NCBI RefSeq assembly: GCF_036669915.1
Contig: NC_089313.1
Coordinates: 1,509,085-1,573,084, forward strand
Source: Pocillopora verrucosa
Taxonomy: Eukaryota; Cnidaria; Anthozoa; Scleractinia; Pocilloporidae
Length of the DNA stretch: 64,000 nucleotides
Direction: 5' to 3'
Shown piece after piece: positions 1-12,079 of the stretch (the first letter of the stretch is position 1; the number at the start of each line of letters is the position of its first letter). Both the position numbers and the translations under genes were made by a program. The notes beneath the pieces were generated by a model. That model did not search any database and was not told the origin of the DNA. It saw only the letters and a list, made by a program, of their open reading frames with translations.

Positions 1-205
1 CCAAAATTAAGGTATTTTGACTAGTTAATGTGATCGACTGTACCAAGTTAGCTAAAGGATAGGCTCAACAATTATTGGACTTTTTTTTATAAAAATCATA
101 TCATCACCTTATTGAAAGAACTTTTTCACCAAAGCAGAAAAGTTGTGCACCGGTGTGAGCTACCTTAAGCTTAAGTAAACTTAAATCAAGCTTAAAATAT
201 CTTAC

Positions 206-593
206 CGATTTCTCACAAATAAAACGAGCGACTTCTTTTTCCCTCATGGTTTTTATGAGCTTCTCCCAAACTTCCAGCTTGAACTTCTTCCCAATGAGGA
301 GCTCAAAAGGCTGCCCAAGATCTCGACTGCAGTCTATTTGTGTCTTATCTTCATCGTTTTTGAACGTTTTAAAATGAAAAGTCGCCTGATTTGAATAGAT
401 GGAGAAAATCTTGGTAAGTAAATGTCCTTGTAGAAATTCCTTAGCAATTTTACCCGACTAAAATTTACACATAAGAAAGACAACTTGATTTTTCGCTAAA
501 AATTACCTTTGATCCATTTTCAAACGATGGTATTTCACCTTCTCCTGCGTAAAGAACGTTCTTGGAGATCAGAGGCTTCTCATCGTTCGCCAT
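206..593 (-). CDS. AIP: AIP-like co-chaperone, N-terminal part
   Basis: AH receptor-interacting protein (XAP2/ARA9 family), a cytosolic Hsp90 co-chaperone with an N-terminal FKBP-like domain and C-terminal TPR repeats. Only the first two coding exons lie here. Exon 1 is 507-593 (29 codons, starts MANDEKPLISKN) and exon 2 is 206-385 (60 codons, phase 0 at both ends); both have GT/AG sites. The joined reading passes from a GEGEIPSFENGSK stretch into ATFHF, then LGQPFELLIGKKFKLEVWE, which matches the start of the FKBP-like fold of AIP (compare GELPDFQDGTKATFHY and GKPMELIIGKKFKLPVWE in human AIP, recalled from knowledge). The remaining FKBP-like part and the TPR repeats lie left of the window. 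AIPL1 is the alternative name; invertebrates usually have one gene. Confidence 0.88.
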
Positions 594-2818
594 TTTGACA
601 GCTGGAAAAATTGGCCGTGAGAGACTGGTGATATATCCTCGCTAACTAGTACCAGTCTCTCTTCTAATCAGCTTTTAATAGAGGGAACATATTTAGCAGA
701 ATATTTCGATACGTTTGGTAGAGAATAACATCACAATTAGTCATTCAGTGAGATAATTAGAAGCTGGCTCTTAATATTCGCAAGGAAATCCATTTAGTTG
801 ATGAAATTGTCGGAAAAAACCTGTCTTGGTGGAAGTCTGGAAATATCCGATCGGCATTGGGTTAAGGCACCGCCAAAACATTTTTCTGACCTCAAGAGCT
901 TTAATGCATTCCAAGTTAATATATTTGACTGATACCTATTTTATTCGTGTATCGTTTAAGGATCACTCTGTCTACTTAGTATAATTAGAAGCAGTAATGT
1001 ATTTCCTTTGCCGCAAATTCAGCGTATAGTTCTAATACATAAAAACTGGGGAGTCGCCGTTAACAAAAAATACCTCACTCAACTTATTTGCATTTTTCAT
1101 CTAAAAATATCTTTCGTTGAGTAAATTTAAATGGAATTGAAATTTTGAAGGACCGAGTAAATCAAGAAGATTGCTACGCTTCTCACTTCATGAATTAAAA
1201 CGAACAAACACTCCATAATGTCCTCTGGAAAAAAATTAAAGATACAATTTAAAATCATACATCACTCTCAGTTCAGTTTTTTCCTGAATTCGTATCTTTC
1301 ATGCAGAAGTTCTTGATAGAAAATTCTTGATAAAAATTCTTGTTAAAAAAATTCCTCGCCAACAACAAAGTGACGAGAAAATGAATAACTAACGACAATG
1401 GAAAACAAGATTTCACACCTTGAGAGCATGAAAGTAGAATACGATAATTCATTTATCTTTTGAATTAACAAAAGACGAGTAACCTTTACAGTCTTGTTGA
1501 ACGAACTCAAGAGTGCAATTTTATTACCGGATCACCAAGACAAAATATGAAAATGTATACAAGAGTTCTCTTGAGACATATGCATACTTTGATATGGAAA
1601 AAAACATTTTTATTTCAAGACTTAAAAACATGCAGAATCTGAGAAAATTCAATTACGACATGTATTTTCTATTTCCTTTTTATACAAAGATCCATTCACA
1701 TGCAATATCGGTAGAGAATGCTTTTAGATGAGCATAAGCAATAAGATTTAGCAAAAACATCGTTTAAAACTCACAGACTACTGAAAATCGTTAGTTGTTG
1801 TTCCCATCTATGTCTCCCTGCAGGAGATATTGAATACAATAATGAAACGAAAATTACTACGCTTTTTATACATTGTGCTGTTATTGTCTACATCTTGTTC
1901 AGAAATATATAATACTTTTACTCGTCGGTACTAATTCTCGATGCACACATTTAAATCAGTGTGCAATTTTCAGTTCGTCGCTTCTATCTTTTCACAGCTA
2001 AGATAAAGTTATAAGAAGAAAGTTCCTTTATGTGCTTTGAAATTCGGACGCTTTATAAAAAATCTAAGCTTTGTTTTTCTTTAATCAATGATGTTTTTGG
2101 GCTGTTTCTTAAAATAAACATCGGTAACTTCCGCTTGCCTTAAAACTTTTACAGAGAGAAATCTTAAAAGTGAAGAAAGATTTGCATTTTAAGAGGCTTA
2201 GCTATAAACTACTTTTGTCATAACCATATGACCGAATTATTTCTTCAGCTGATATACACTGTCTTTAAGTCGAGAGCACTTAATTGCTGCGGAGTCCATT
2301 CTACTTGCTTTTATCGCAAACCACAGCCACAAAAGACTAAATAATTAATCTAATTTGCTTCTCACTCAGCAGGTCGCTTCCCACGCATAAGATTTATCCA
2401 TAATTAGTTATCTTACTGCGCTGGATAGCTGGTGGCTGTCGAGCTAAGCACACCTAATACCGCGCGCGCTCTGCACGAACTCTCGAGCCTTTTCCCTATT
2501 GGCTACATGCCAGAACATAGAGCTTTCGCTGAACCTGTCACCAGCAGGTTATTCTAAATTCATAAAATATCCACGCGACGCTATTTATGCTGAACACCGT
2601 AGACAGAGCCCTAACTACATTTTCGAGGTTCATTGTTCTGTGCTGGGCAAAACGTTTTGTCTAAGCTCACTTTACCCACATATAAACAACTTTGCTGAGG
2701 CTAATGTCTTGAAAAAGTGGTTTCCTAACGTCCAATTCGAGTTTTAGCCCTGGCTGTAAACAGGGAATCAAACGTTCTGCGAAGGACAAGTATAAAAATT
2801 CAGGTGACGGGAACCAAC
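594..2818. other. Intergenic, AIP to TBL2 (divergent)
   Basis: About 2.2 kb with no supported gene. Short open frames here lack splice context, family similarity and codon bias. The sequence is A+T rich apart from a more GC-rich stretch around 2440-2700. AIP reads left and TBL2 reads right, so both promoters should lie in this interval, but no core promoter element can be assigned with confidence. Confidence 0.5.
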
Positions 2819-2930
2819 ATGCCTGGTGTTAGTCACCCACTGGAAGCTGCTTCTTTGACAGGCCATGATGCTTTCGTGGAGGGAGTCGAATTTAGCAGTA
2901 ATGGAAAATACATTATGTCTAGTTCCTCAG
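2819..2930 (+). CDS. TBL2: TBL2 alternative first coding exon 1a (no membrane anchor)
   Basis: This exon starts ATG at 2819 and codes for 37 codons plus one base, ending at a strong donor (TCAG then GTGAGC). The peptide contains LTGHDAFVEGVEFSSNGKY, a WD40 half-repeat. It has the same layout as the end of exon 1b (LKGHTGDVFDLEFSLNGKY), and both leave the frame in phase 1, so either can splice in frame to the exon at 4834 to complete the ...DRTVRLWS strand. Using exon 1a gives a 376-residue protein without the transmembrane helix of exon 1b. It may be an alternative soluble N-terminus, or a decaying duplicate. The sequence shows the compatible phase and homology; use in vivo is inferred. Confidence 0.6.
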
Positions 2931-3129
2931 GTGAGCTGGAGGAGTCCTGCTTTAAACGCAGATTTTGCTACATTTTTCTATTAAAAAGTAAAATTAACTT
3001 CCTCACTAAAACCTGAAAGCATAGAATACGAAAATTTCGTTTAGATAACGTTCTGCGTGCGTGAAAAAGCGCGAAACAGCGTTATAGTGAAAACGAGGCT
3101 CCATACAGGTGCTATTATCGTGAATCAAC

Positions 3130-6100
3130 ATGGCGGCTGTTGAGGTTGCTACTCTGAGTACGATCGCACTATCTTCAGTAATTGCTGCTGTAGTATTACT
3201 GGTCATTCTATACATCGGTTTCAAGAGTAAACAGCCAAAAGATGATAGCTCTGAGAACATTAAACCAGAATTAGAAGAGAAGCACCCGATCAATGGAGAA
3301 AGCAAAGACAAAACGAAGCATCCTAAAGGAAAAAGGGGAAATCCTCAATTGAAGAATCATCCCAGACAGTTCGCTATTCTCAAAGGCCACACAGGAGATG
3401 TTTTTGATTTAGAGTTTAGCTTGAACGGAAAATACATGGCGTCAACTTCTCTAGGTTGTCTTATGGAAAAATTGGCTTATTTTGGATTTATATTGATTTT
3501 CTCTGGTGTACACGTACACAATTTTGGTTTGTCACGTGCAAGTGATATCAACCTTGTTATTTTTTCATTTAAGTCTTTATCTTACACGAAATTTGGTGTA
3601 AACAATTTATTATTTATGTTGTTTTTTCATGTGGATTTGTGACATTTTACACGATGAGTTTTATTGCAAAATTCTTGCATAAAATGTGCGATTGCAGAAA
3701 TATGATTGCTAGGTCTGTTACAATGAGCAGTTCATTGCGGAATCCCCCCGACTTCCAGAAAATTGAATCAGTCAATTTGGAGCTTATCTTTATTTGCATT
3801 GTTTTGTTGATAGAGGATGCTGGTTTTATGCCAATATGATATCGAAAGGATAGTTTAAATGAAGTACGCAAACATTCAAACATTTCCAGCCTGATCTAAT
3901 TTTTTGGGTTTACAAATTGAGTAGAGTTAATTAAGTTAACATTCGAAGTCTTTCTTTCTCTCTCTCTCTGGATTTTATTTTTCGGCTGTTTTGTCACAGA
4001 AATAAGAGTTTATCTTAGAATAATCTTAGAAATTTGTAATCTTGTCTCATGATGTGTCATTCTTTAAAGACACTTGATTGAGTGATGCAATATTTAAAGA
4101 ATTTTTACGCAATTTTAATTTTGTCTGACCATTTGAAATATACTATTATTGGAGAAGAGGATGATACAGATGATATCAAACAAACAAGTTTTTAAAACAG
4201 AAATTGTGGGAGAATTTTAGTATTTACTTCACTGAGTTGTTAATGAAAAAAAATCAGTCATCTTTCCTCTGGTCTGACAAATTGAATGATTTCCTTATTT
4301 CAGAAACAAGAAGTCAGATTATGATCTTTTGTTCCTCACAATTCACTGAAATGATTTTGCTTGTATCATATCTTGTTAGTTGTTCAGTCAGTTCACCAGT
4401 GTAATCGGTAACAACAAAGTTCAAAAAATTTTATATTACATTTTAAGTACTTAGGAAGTGAAACAACATCTGCTGGCACAATAGGAATATTATCTGTGAA
4501 GTGGTCTATTGGTTGAAAATGGTGCTTATTTGTTGAAAATAAAGAAAAAACTGCAAAAACATCCTGGTCATTTATCATTCTGAAAAGATGCAGATTAGAT
4601 TGGTTACTAATTATTGTTGGTAGAGAAGTAAAAGAAATTTCAAAGTATTTCTTCAAGATTTAAAATATTTCTAATTTATTACCAAGATTTTCACCAGTTT
4701 TTTTGTCAGTAGGGAAACTTTTGAAAATCTTTATCCCAGATAATTTTGAAGAAAGAGAACACTCTGATAGTTTTTAAAAAAAATAGGAAATGCTTTTAAT
4801 TAAACAACAACATTTTCAATATTTGTTTTTCAGACAGAACAGTGAGATTGTGGAGTGTAAAGGATTTTAAAGAAAAAGAACATAAGTAAGTTATTAATTA
4901 TTGAATATTTCTTTACTCAAATGACAGGTAGGATTTGACATTGTCTTATTGGATCACATTTCTTTAACAACCCAGACAAATTAGATATTTTTTTAGGAAG
5001 GCTATTTAAGGTGAATACTTTTATGGCAAAGATATCAAATGATAATGCACAAAATTTTGTCAGCAAAGTGTGAGTGGTATACAAGTAAGGATGAAAACTG
5101 GGTCATAATAAAAATATATCTGAGAGTTTTGAAAATATTTTCCAGGGTTTTTCTTTGCAGTTCTTTGAACTTTGAGAGTATCTGTAATTATAGACCAGAA
5201 AGGAAAATTAGAGGCATGTGTTTAATGTCAAATTACTGAAGGAGAAATTCAGCTCTCAATTTGAAGTTAGACAGATTTCTTGAATATTTTGTTAGACTAA
5301 TATGAATATGGTTTAAGGTTAGAATAGACCTGAAAGTGAGGTTAATTTATCTCTCCATAAAAGACTGAAGTCCTAAATAATCTAAATCCAATTACTGTTG
5401 TGCTAACATATCAAGCTGCAAAGAGCCATTTAAATTCATCTTCCTCTTTAGTATACATGTGAAGGATTTCACACTAATTCCTATTATCTCCTAACATATT
5501 TGTCCTTTAGTATTAACTTGATAACATTCCTGTGAGGGTTTGGTGGGTAGAACTTAAAGCTGGTTCACAGGAAATAAGGCAAATAAAAAATTTTTTGTTT
5601 TTTCTGTTTTTACTGTCAGATATGTGCGAGCCAATGTAGATTTTGATCATGCTACAAAAGTCAACTTTAGTCCAGATACAAGGTAAGATGATGTATAACT
5701 AGTAGAATCTTTATCAAATTACTGTTTGTAAGAATTAATCGGACTATCTGGCCTTGTTGTAAATTGAAAAATTCAGGGGCGAGCAGGTGCTGCTGAAATG
5801 TAGGTGTTGTTGGGTATCAAAGGTCAATTTACTCAAATACCTTTCAATCTAGGAATGAACATAAGGGAAGCTTCTTCTCAGTATCAATACATTTTCAAGC
5901 AGAAAGATGAAGGGTCAAAAGAAAATCATAAAATTGGAGAAATTGTCTGAGTAAACACTACATTCTTTAGAAAAAAATTTGGATCAATATCAGTATCTGG
6001 GCAACTGCCCACCTACCCCTCCCCTAACTCAACAAAAGTCAATTGACAACAAGTTAAGGTTAATGTTGGGTTAGGGGAGGGGTAGGTGGGCAGTTGCCCA

Positions 6101-9100
6101 GATACTGATATTGATCCAAAAATTTAATAGAATCATATGGCAGACAATGCAGAGAATTCATATTTTGATCTTGGGAGAGAATGCTATCCTATACCAGTTT
6201 TTACTTTAATGATTGTGCGTCTTTTCCTTTGCCTCTGCTTGAGTTTTAACTCACTGAATCAGTTAAGAGAAGTCACTGCAGAGTAACCAACTCTAGCACA
6301 TGATTAAATATACTAACTCTAAGAATAAGTGGCCTCCTCAGGCTGCAACATAGTAACAGTTTGTTACTATCCTTTATGTTCAAACACCTTGTTATCATTG
6401 TGTCAAACTGAAAAAATCAATGAATTTCAAGACTTAGACCAATTGTAGCTTGAAATTTGAATCTAGCATCACACCAGAGTCGAATACCGTGCATGACAAG
6501 CTAAATGACACTACACGACTCTAGTGTGATGTCTGAATCAGAGATGTGCTTCTGCCATGCTTTAGTCAAACCTGTTGCAATTGAGTTTGGCATGGCAGAA
6601 ACACGACATCTGAGTTTTAGCTGAGATTTACATGTCACATCACATTCTCTTTATATTACTAATTTTAAATGATTTTTTTCGTCTCATTTTTCTTTCCCTC
6701 TTAGGACACTCTGTTCAGTTGATCTTATCTTAGCATGCTTTAGTGTATCACAAGTTTTGATTTTGAAATCAAATAACTTAAACATTGTCAAATTTTGCAA
6801 GAATGTGCCCTCTCTCTCACATTCAGTGTTGTCACTCACACTTCTATAATCTTCGTTTCTACAAAGGTGTAACATAACTGTTTTAACTCTTTATCCCCTA
6901 ATAATGATTATTACCTAATTTCTCCTTACAATATCATCCCCAAATCACACATTTAGGTCATGAGAATAAAGGAAATGATCACTAACTAAAAAAGCTCTTG
7001 ATTGTTAAACAAATTCTCCTCATCAGCACTGTAGGATATGTATAGGGCAAAGTATGGAGAGTTTGCATGTTGATGTTAGGCTATAAAGGGTTAACCAAGC
7101 TTCTCTTCTTCTTACTGTTCTGTCAACAGTGAAGATACAACTCAACAACAACCCGTTCGCTTCAGGTTTGTTCAAACTTGATAAACCTAAGCTTGCATGG
7201 TTGATAATATTATAAAGTTTTAAAAACATTCTTTTTTTATAACAATTATTTATTAAAAAATGCATGAAATTTGTAGATATGACTAATTATGATAATCATA
7301 CATTTTTTTCCGAGTGATGCCACCTCATTTAACAAGAATTTTTCAAACAATTAGTTTAATGTTTAAGTTTAACCTCTTCTTTTAAGTTGTTGTGTCTCAC
7401 AGTTTAACAGTGCAAAGTTAAAAAAATAACTTATAATGAATTTAAATCTCCCAAAAGAAATACAGTATGAAGATAGCACTAATTAAAAGCAATATTTATT
7501 GAAGTTTGTAGAGTTAAGATAAATTTGTAGTTAATCAATAAACACTACAAAACAGATTAAAAATCTGATCAATGTCAGTATGTGAGCAACTGCACACCCA
7601 CCCCTCCCCTAACCCAACAACAGTCAACTTATAACAAGGAAAGGTTGATATTGAGTAGGGGAGGGGTAGGTACACAATTGCTCAGATACTAACATTTACC
7701 CAAAATAACATTTTAATTTGATTAAATTCCTGGTGATGAGTGAAAACCTCAGAACACCTAACGCTATTCTTGACTGGTTGAAATAGAGTTTAAATTCCTA
7801 CATTTAATAGGAATTTTGATACTCTATAACTCCCTCTTTGAGCACATTTTTATCCTCAATGTTGAAAGCCTTTCTTTTTATCTTACACTGAAATGGATTG
7901 AAAAACCTCTCTGAACATGTACAGTGACTAATATCCTTTAAAAAACTGTACAACACACAGTAATTCATAAGTTGAGTGAGATCTTCTTTCTTGCTTCTTT
8001 CAAGTCTTACTTTTCTTAACTCAGTTAACCTTTTAACTCCTATAAGTGATTAAGATTTAACTTCTCCCTATAATATCCTTACAGTATCCAGAAAACAGGT
8101 AATGAGAATTCTCAAACTCATCAGGTAAAAGTTGTTATCTTGATCTTACACCAAATTATCATAGCAAATTTAAATTAGAATTAATGGAATTTATAGCAGT
8201 GAAAGAGAAGAATCGAAAATAAGAACTTGGGAGTAAAGGGTGAAAAATATTTTCTTCAGGAACACTCATTGTATAATTTGTTGTATTGCAGAGCTTTTAT
8301 TACAGCCTTAGCAAATGGAAACACAATCCGAGTATTTAAAGTAAACAAGAAGAAAGATGGTTCTGGAGCTTCTGTCACTGGTGAATTTGATTTTCCTGTC
8401 AAACATTCAGCAGAGATTATCAATATTGCTGTGGCCTCCAATGGCAAGTTTATCATGTCCTGTTCCAGAGATACTACAATAATCATCTGGAATTTAAAGG
8501 GTAAGGCTCATTCCAGCTTTGTGATAGTCTGACAAAACTTGATTTTAACCCCCTCCTCCCTTCAAAATTCCAGTTTAGCTCTTACCTTGTCAGTTTCTTA
8601 GAATTTCCGGTGAACTTCTATGTGCCAGGGTTGTTAAAGATATTTTCTATTTTAACTTGCCAGAAATGCTTCATATTGCTTTCAGCTGTTCTAAAGATAG
8701 TAGTGTTCCCTTTGGTACATTTAAAATTTTGCAGTGCAGTATTCTCATCTTTGCAAATCTAAGTACAATTTCACGAATTAATAATAAGAATCAATCTCTC
8801 TTGTGATGTTAGAGTGTCAAAAGATGAATCAAGACAAGTTTGCACAAGTTTTTAGTATTCTCTTCCACATTCTTACATTCTCATTTATAGTAATAATATA
8901 AAGTTGCTCCTCTTATTTTATCTAAAACTTGTTTAGGTGAAGTGCTGTCAATAATTGACACCCGTCAGATGAACAACAGCTACGCAAGCTTATCTCCCTG
9001 TGGAAAATTTGTTGCATCAGCAGGTATATTAGAATATTATATCTCTCATTTGTTATGTGCGTTATGATTGACCAATTAACTGGTCTGTTTTAAAAATAGG

Positions 9101-11721
9101 CCTGCTAAATTCAAAAAATGGTTTCAATTGAAATATTCTCCCCCTATTTGAACCCAGAGATATGAAGAAAATTAAGTGAGAATAGTGACCATCATACTTT
9201 GCAGTCATCTATGAGTAGATCTCATGAACTTTTCATTGTTTTTACTCAGGTTTCACCCCCGATGTGAAACTGTGGGTTGTGGAGTTCACCAAGACAGATG
9301 AATTCAAGCAGGTTTCAAGAGCAATGGAGTTGAAAGGTCACTCTGCTGGTGTCTTTCATTTTAGTTTTTCAGCAGATTCTACAAGGTGAGAGCTGATTCA
9401 TTGTCACTGAATTACTGTTTTCATTCCAAAGGCCTTGATGGAGAGTCATCTGTAAAAATTTTAAACAGGTTCACTATTTTTTTCTTTCTAGGATGGCAAC
9501 TGTATCAAAGGATGGAACCTGGAAAATATGGGACATCGATGGTGAGTTTATCTGACACTACAATTTTTAGGCAGAGTTGTCCCTTGTATTGGTTATACAG
9601 GTTTGTGCCACCCCAAAAAGCACGGTTTCTGAGCGGTTTTTGGATAGGTTCTGAATTAATATTAGGTACGGTTTCCAAGAAATCACAGGAGAGTATGTTT
9701 ATTCTACTTGTCTCGTCTGCAAATCAGGATTAGAAAACGAGGTGAATTTTACCAATATTTAACGTTTGAACAGATGCCGAGTCTCAATAAAGTGTGAAAA
9801 AAATGGTATCTTTTGGACTGAAATAGGGTCAAGATTTGGAAAATCGGGTAGCTCTTGGCTATCAAGTATTCCAAGAAGTACCTCCCCTCTCCCTAAGCCA
9901 TTAAGCTCTTTCCTCCATTCCAGAAAACTTTTGTGGAAAAAGACCCAAGTGTTGGTCTGTTGGAAGTCTTTCTGATTGATTAGTAAGGAAGTCATGTTGT
10001 ACAGATGAGGCTCTTAAACATTCTCTTTTGGTTTATTATCCAGTGGAGTTCACGAAGAAACAAGACCCACATTTACTAATGACAGGAATATATGACGCCT
10101 CATTTGGAGTCTACAATAACATGCTGATAAGTATGTCCCCAGATGCGTATGTCACGGCTGTTGCTATGGGACGATCTATTGGAATTTTCAACACAGAGAA
10201 TGGAAACCTGGAGGAGCTGTTAGAGGAAGTACATGGAGGTATCGGAGAAATTTTTTAACTGAGTGTCAAAAGTAATCTGTTATTGCTTTGGTTCTGCTTT
10301 ACTTCGCTTTGTGATTGGTGGAGAGAACTTGCGCCACTTCCTCAACCAATCAAATACAAAACTAAAACCAATCGCACTCATCCAATTTTTCCTAAATCTT
10401 TTTTTCTTCGTAAATTCTCCGATAAACGTTGCACTACAAGTCGGCTAGAAGATTATATGTTAGTTATTTAGATTTGAATTTGAAAAATTGCACCCTTCCT
10501 AGTAAAAAAAATTCAACCCTTTCACCAAACTCGCATTTATCAACTCAACTTACTTTATAAATTCAGTTGATAAAACCAAAATTATCCCACATTTGCATTA
10601 GCCTGTAAGCAGGCTCTCATAAGCGCTTGCGCGAGAACCTCATGGGCTTAGCGAGTCGAGCGCGACTTTCGCGGGCTTCGCGAGCAATATCGAGAGGCCT
10701 GTGCAGGAGGCCAGGCTACATTTTCATTATTATGTGTTAGATTGGCATTATGATTGAGTCACCTTATTTTTTGTTGTCAATTTGTAGATGACATCACAGC
10801 CATTGCGTGGCACCCCAGTTCTCGTTACTTGGCTACCGCGGGCGGAGCAGACCGTCAGATCAGAGTGTGGCATAATGCGGCTGGTATCAGGATTCAGATT
10901 GATGACTTACAGGGGAGAATGTACCGTGCTAAGAATGAAAACGTTAAGGTAAGTTACATTGCCCGTGTTCAGTTCCTGAATGCGGTGACTCGACCCATTC
11001 CTCCATCTCCTTTTTTTACTCTGCGCTTTAAAGTTTTCGCTGCTCCACAAACACCGCGCTGCGCTTATGAACTGAACATCTGTCGCGGGTTACATTCGTT
11101 GTAGCTTGTTACGATACTTCCTATCACAAGATCTTTTGCGTGAGAAGATATAACGTGTGAGATGTTACAGTGACAGTGTTGTGTTTAATCAGCTTTTTTC
11201 AGTCAATTTGACAATTTTTATGTATTTTTCTTTACACAGGAGAGATTAGAACAGCAAATTCTTGAAGCAAGGTAAACTGCCTCTTTATTCTTTCTTCGCC
11301 ATGTCTAATCAAATAATATTAAGCGGATAGAGTTATTCACGTGAGTCTACAGGAGTAATTCTCATTCATAAAACTTTGGAAGGTCACTTGGAGTACATTT
11401 CGATTAGTGTCTTAACCTAAAAACCGAAGTTATTTCAACGACCAATCAGAACATAGGGAAATATCACGAGGAGTCAATGGGAACCCAGGAACAATGCAAT
11501 TTAAGGTGGAATAATATCCGCTTGATTGAGAAAGGGGCTTGAGTTCTTTTTACCAATCGTTAAGCAAAGCCAGGAAAATGAATGTGGCTTACTGCTGGTT
11601 ACTTCTAACGCTGAATTAAAAGTTTTCTATTGTTTTCGATTCGAATTATTGTCAATCACTTCTTTTTTTTTTCTTTCCTGTAAACAGGGCTTCTCTAGAC
11701 AAACTGAACCTTATCGGCTAA
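3130..11721 (+). CDS. TBL2: TBL2, ER-anchored WD40 protein
   Basis: Transducin beta-like 2, a WD40 protein of the ER membrane linked in vertebrates to PERK and the unfolded-protein response. Coding exons: 3130-3454, 4834-4885, 5620-5682, 8292-8500, 8937-9023, 9250-9385, 9492-9541, 10044-10238, 10788-10948, 11240-11271, 11688-11721 (TAA). All junctions keep frame and give 447 residues, the length I recall for human TBL2. Residues about 10-31 form a hydrophobic anchor, followed by a charged, Lys-rich linker and the propeller. Diagnostic stretches include YVRANVDFDHATKVNFSPD, ALANGNTIRVFK, NNSYASLSPCGKFVASAGF and KKQDPHLL. The C-terminus is a short helix (ERLEQQILEARASLDKLNL). The exon 1b donor (CTAG then GTTGTC) is weak. 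An AATAAA lies at 12074-12079. Introns carry several foldback and TTAA elements. Confidence 0.95.
5979..6122. repeat. Foldback element, C/G-rich arms (family C)
   Basis: A near-perfect inverted repeat of about 144 bp in a TBL2 intron. The left arm begins TTTGGATCAATATCAGTATC and runs on through CCCACCTACCCCTCCCCTAA; the right arm (to 6122) is its reverse complement over roughly 50 bp, with a short A+T-rich loop. Other copies are at 7567-7702, 26908-27012 and 36000-36160. No coding capacity, so it is a nonautonomous element. Confidence 0.85.
6465..6612. repeat. Two adjacent small hairpins
   Basis: A pair of imperfect inverted repeats side by side: GCATCACACCAGAGTCG pairs with CGACTCTAGTGTGATG, and GCTTCTGCCATGC pairs with GCATGGCAGAAAC. 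They may be the remains of one nested foldback element. Noncoding, in a TBL2 intron. Confidence 0.6.
6883..7094 (+). repeat. TTAA-flanked MITE, family A
   Basis: Copy of the most common repeat in the window (about 205 bp). TTAA occurs at both ends, and the body carries the family marks CTAATTTCTCC, GAATAAAGGAAATGATCAC, GCTCTTGATTGTTAAACAAA and a terminal TAAAGGGTTAA. Other copies: 14709-14909, 16629-16832, 17724-17934, 22090-22300, 31251-31670 (split), 45588-45809 (rearranged), 53635-53839 and 56538-56742. Confidence 0.85.
7567..7702. repeat. Foldback element, family C, diverged copy
   Basis: Second copy in the same TBL2 intron. Arms show CACCCACCCCTCCCCTAACC on the left and GGGGAGGGGTAGGT on the right with several mismatches, so it is older than the 5979 copy. 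Confidence 0.8.
8025..8243 (+). repeat. TTAA-type MITE, family B, diverged
   Basis: Old copy of family B just upstream of the TBL2 exon at 8292. Ends resemble TTTTAACTCCTA and GGGAGTAAAGGGTG. The full-length copies are at 30050-30260 and 31368-31578. Confidence 0.6.
10258..10450 (+). repeat. CCAAT-rich dispersed repeat (family D), partial
   Basis: Starts after the TBL2 exon ending at 10238. It contains TTTGTGATTGGTGGAGAGAA, CTCAACCAATCAAAT and AAACCAATCGCACTC, the hallmarks of a family found again at 35455-35700 (reverse), 37283-37552, 38700-39018, 41828-42108 and 49366-49572. No coding capacity. Confidence 0.75.
10601..10721. repeat. Short foldback element
   Basis: About 120 bp with ends AGCCTGTAAGCAGGCT and AGGAGGCCAGGCTA and a GC-rich centre containing GCGCTTGCGCGAG and CGAGCGCGACTTTCGCGGG. 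It stands out from the A+T-rich TBL2 intron around it and looks like a small nonautonomous element. Confidence 0.55.
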
Positions 11722-12073
11722 GAGGCGAATAAACCAAATCATTTTACGAAGGTCACAGTGGAAGAAATGTCAAGGCAGAAAGAAATATTTTAAATTCTCA
11801 ACAAACACAACAAAATAACGCTTTGTGGTGGTCCTGCAAACCACGGCAAAACAGCGAACTGTGAGGAAAACAGCATTGACTACAATCAAAGATGAAGTTT
11901 ACCGAACAAAAAACGAAATTTAAGTATTTATAGTACTTTTTTGATTTTTTTTGTATACTAAGTCGGATAAAATATTATTTGGCTTTCATGAATCTTTCAA
12001 TTGTCTTGATGTGTTACTTATCAAATGCTTTTCATTATTAACGCTGTATTTCAACTCAATGACTTTTTAGACC

Positions 12074-12079
12074 AATAAA
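12074..12079 (+). terminator. Likely TBL2 poly(A) signal
   Basis: Canonical AATAAA 353 bases after the TBL2 stop codon, in A+T-rich 3' flanking sequence, with GT-rich sequence shortly downstream. Confidence 0.55.

Noticed and set aside
2499-2747. 82-codon open frame upstream of TBL2
   Set aside because: No homology recognised, no splice sites in phase with TBL2, and no poly(A) or promoter context; most likely chance.
2791-2797. TATA-like TATAAAA before TBL2 exon 1a
   Set aside because: It is only 22-28 bases from the ATG, so a start site about 30 bases downstream would fall at or after the start codon.
9563-9990. Overlapping open frames on both strands in a TBL2 intron
   Set aside because: They read through the donor after the exon ending at 9541 and through sequence that looks like a dispersed repeat (CACCCCAAAAAGCACGG); no domain.
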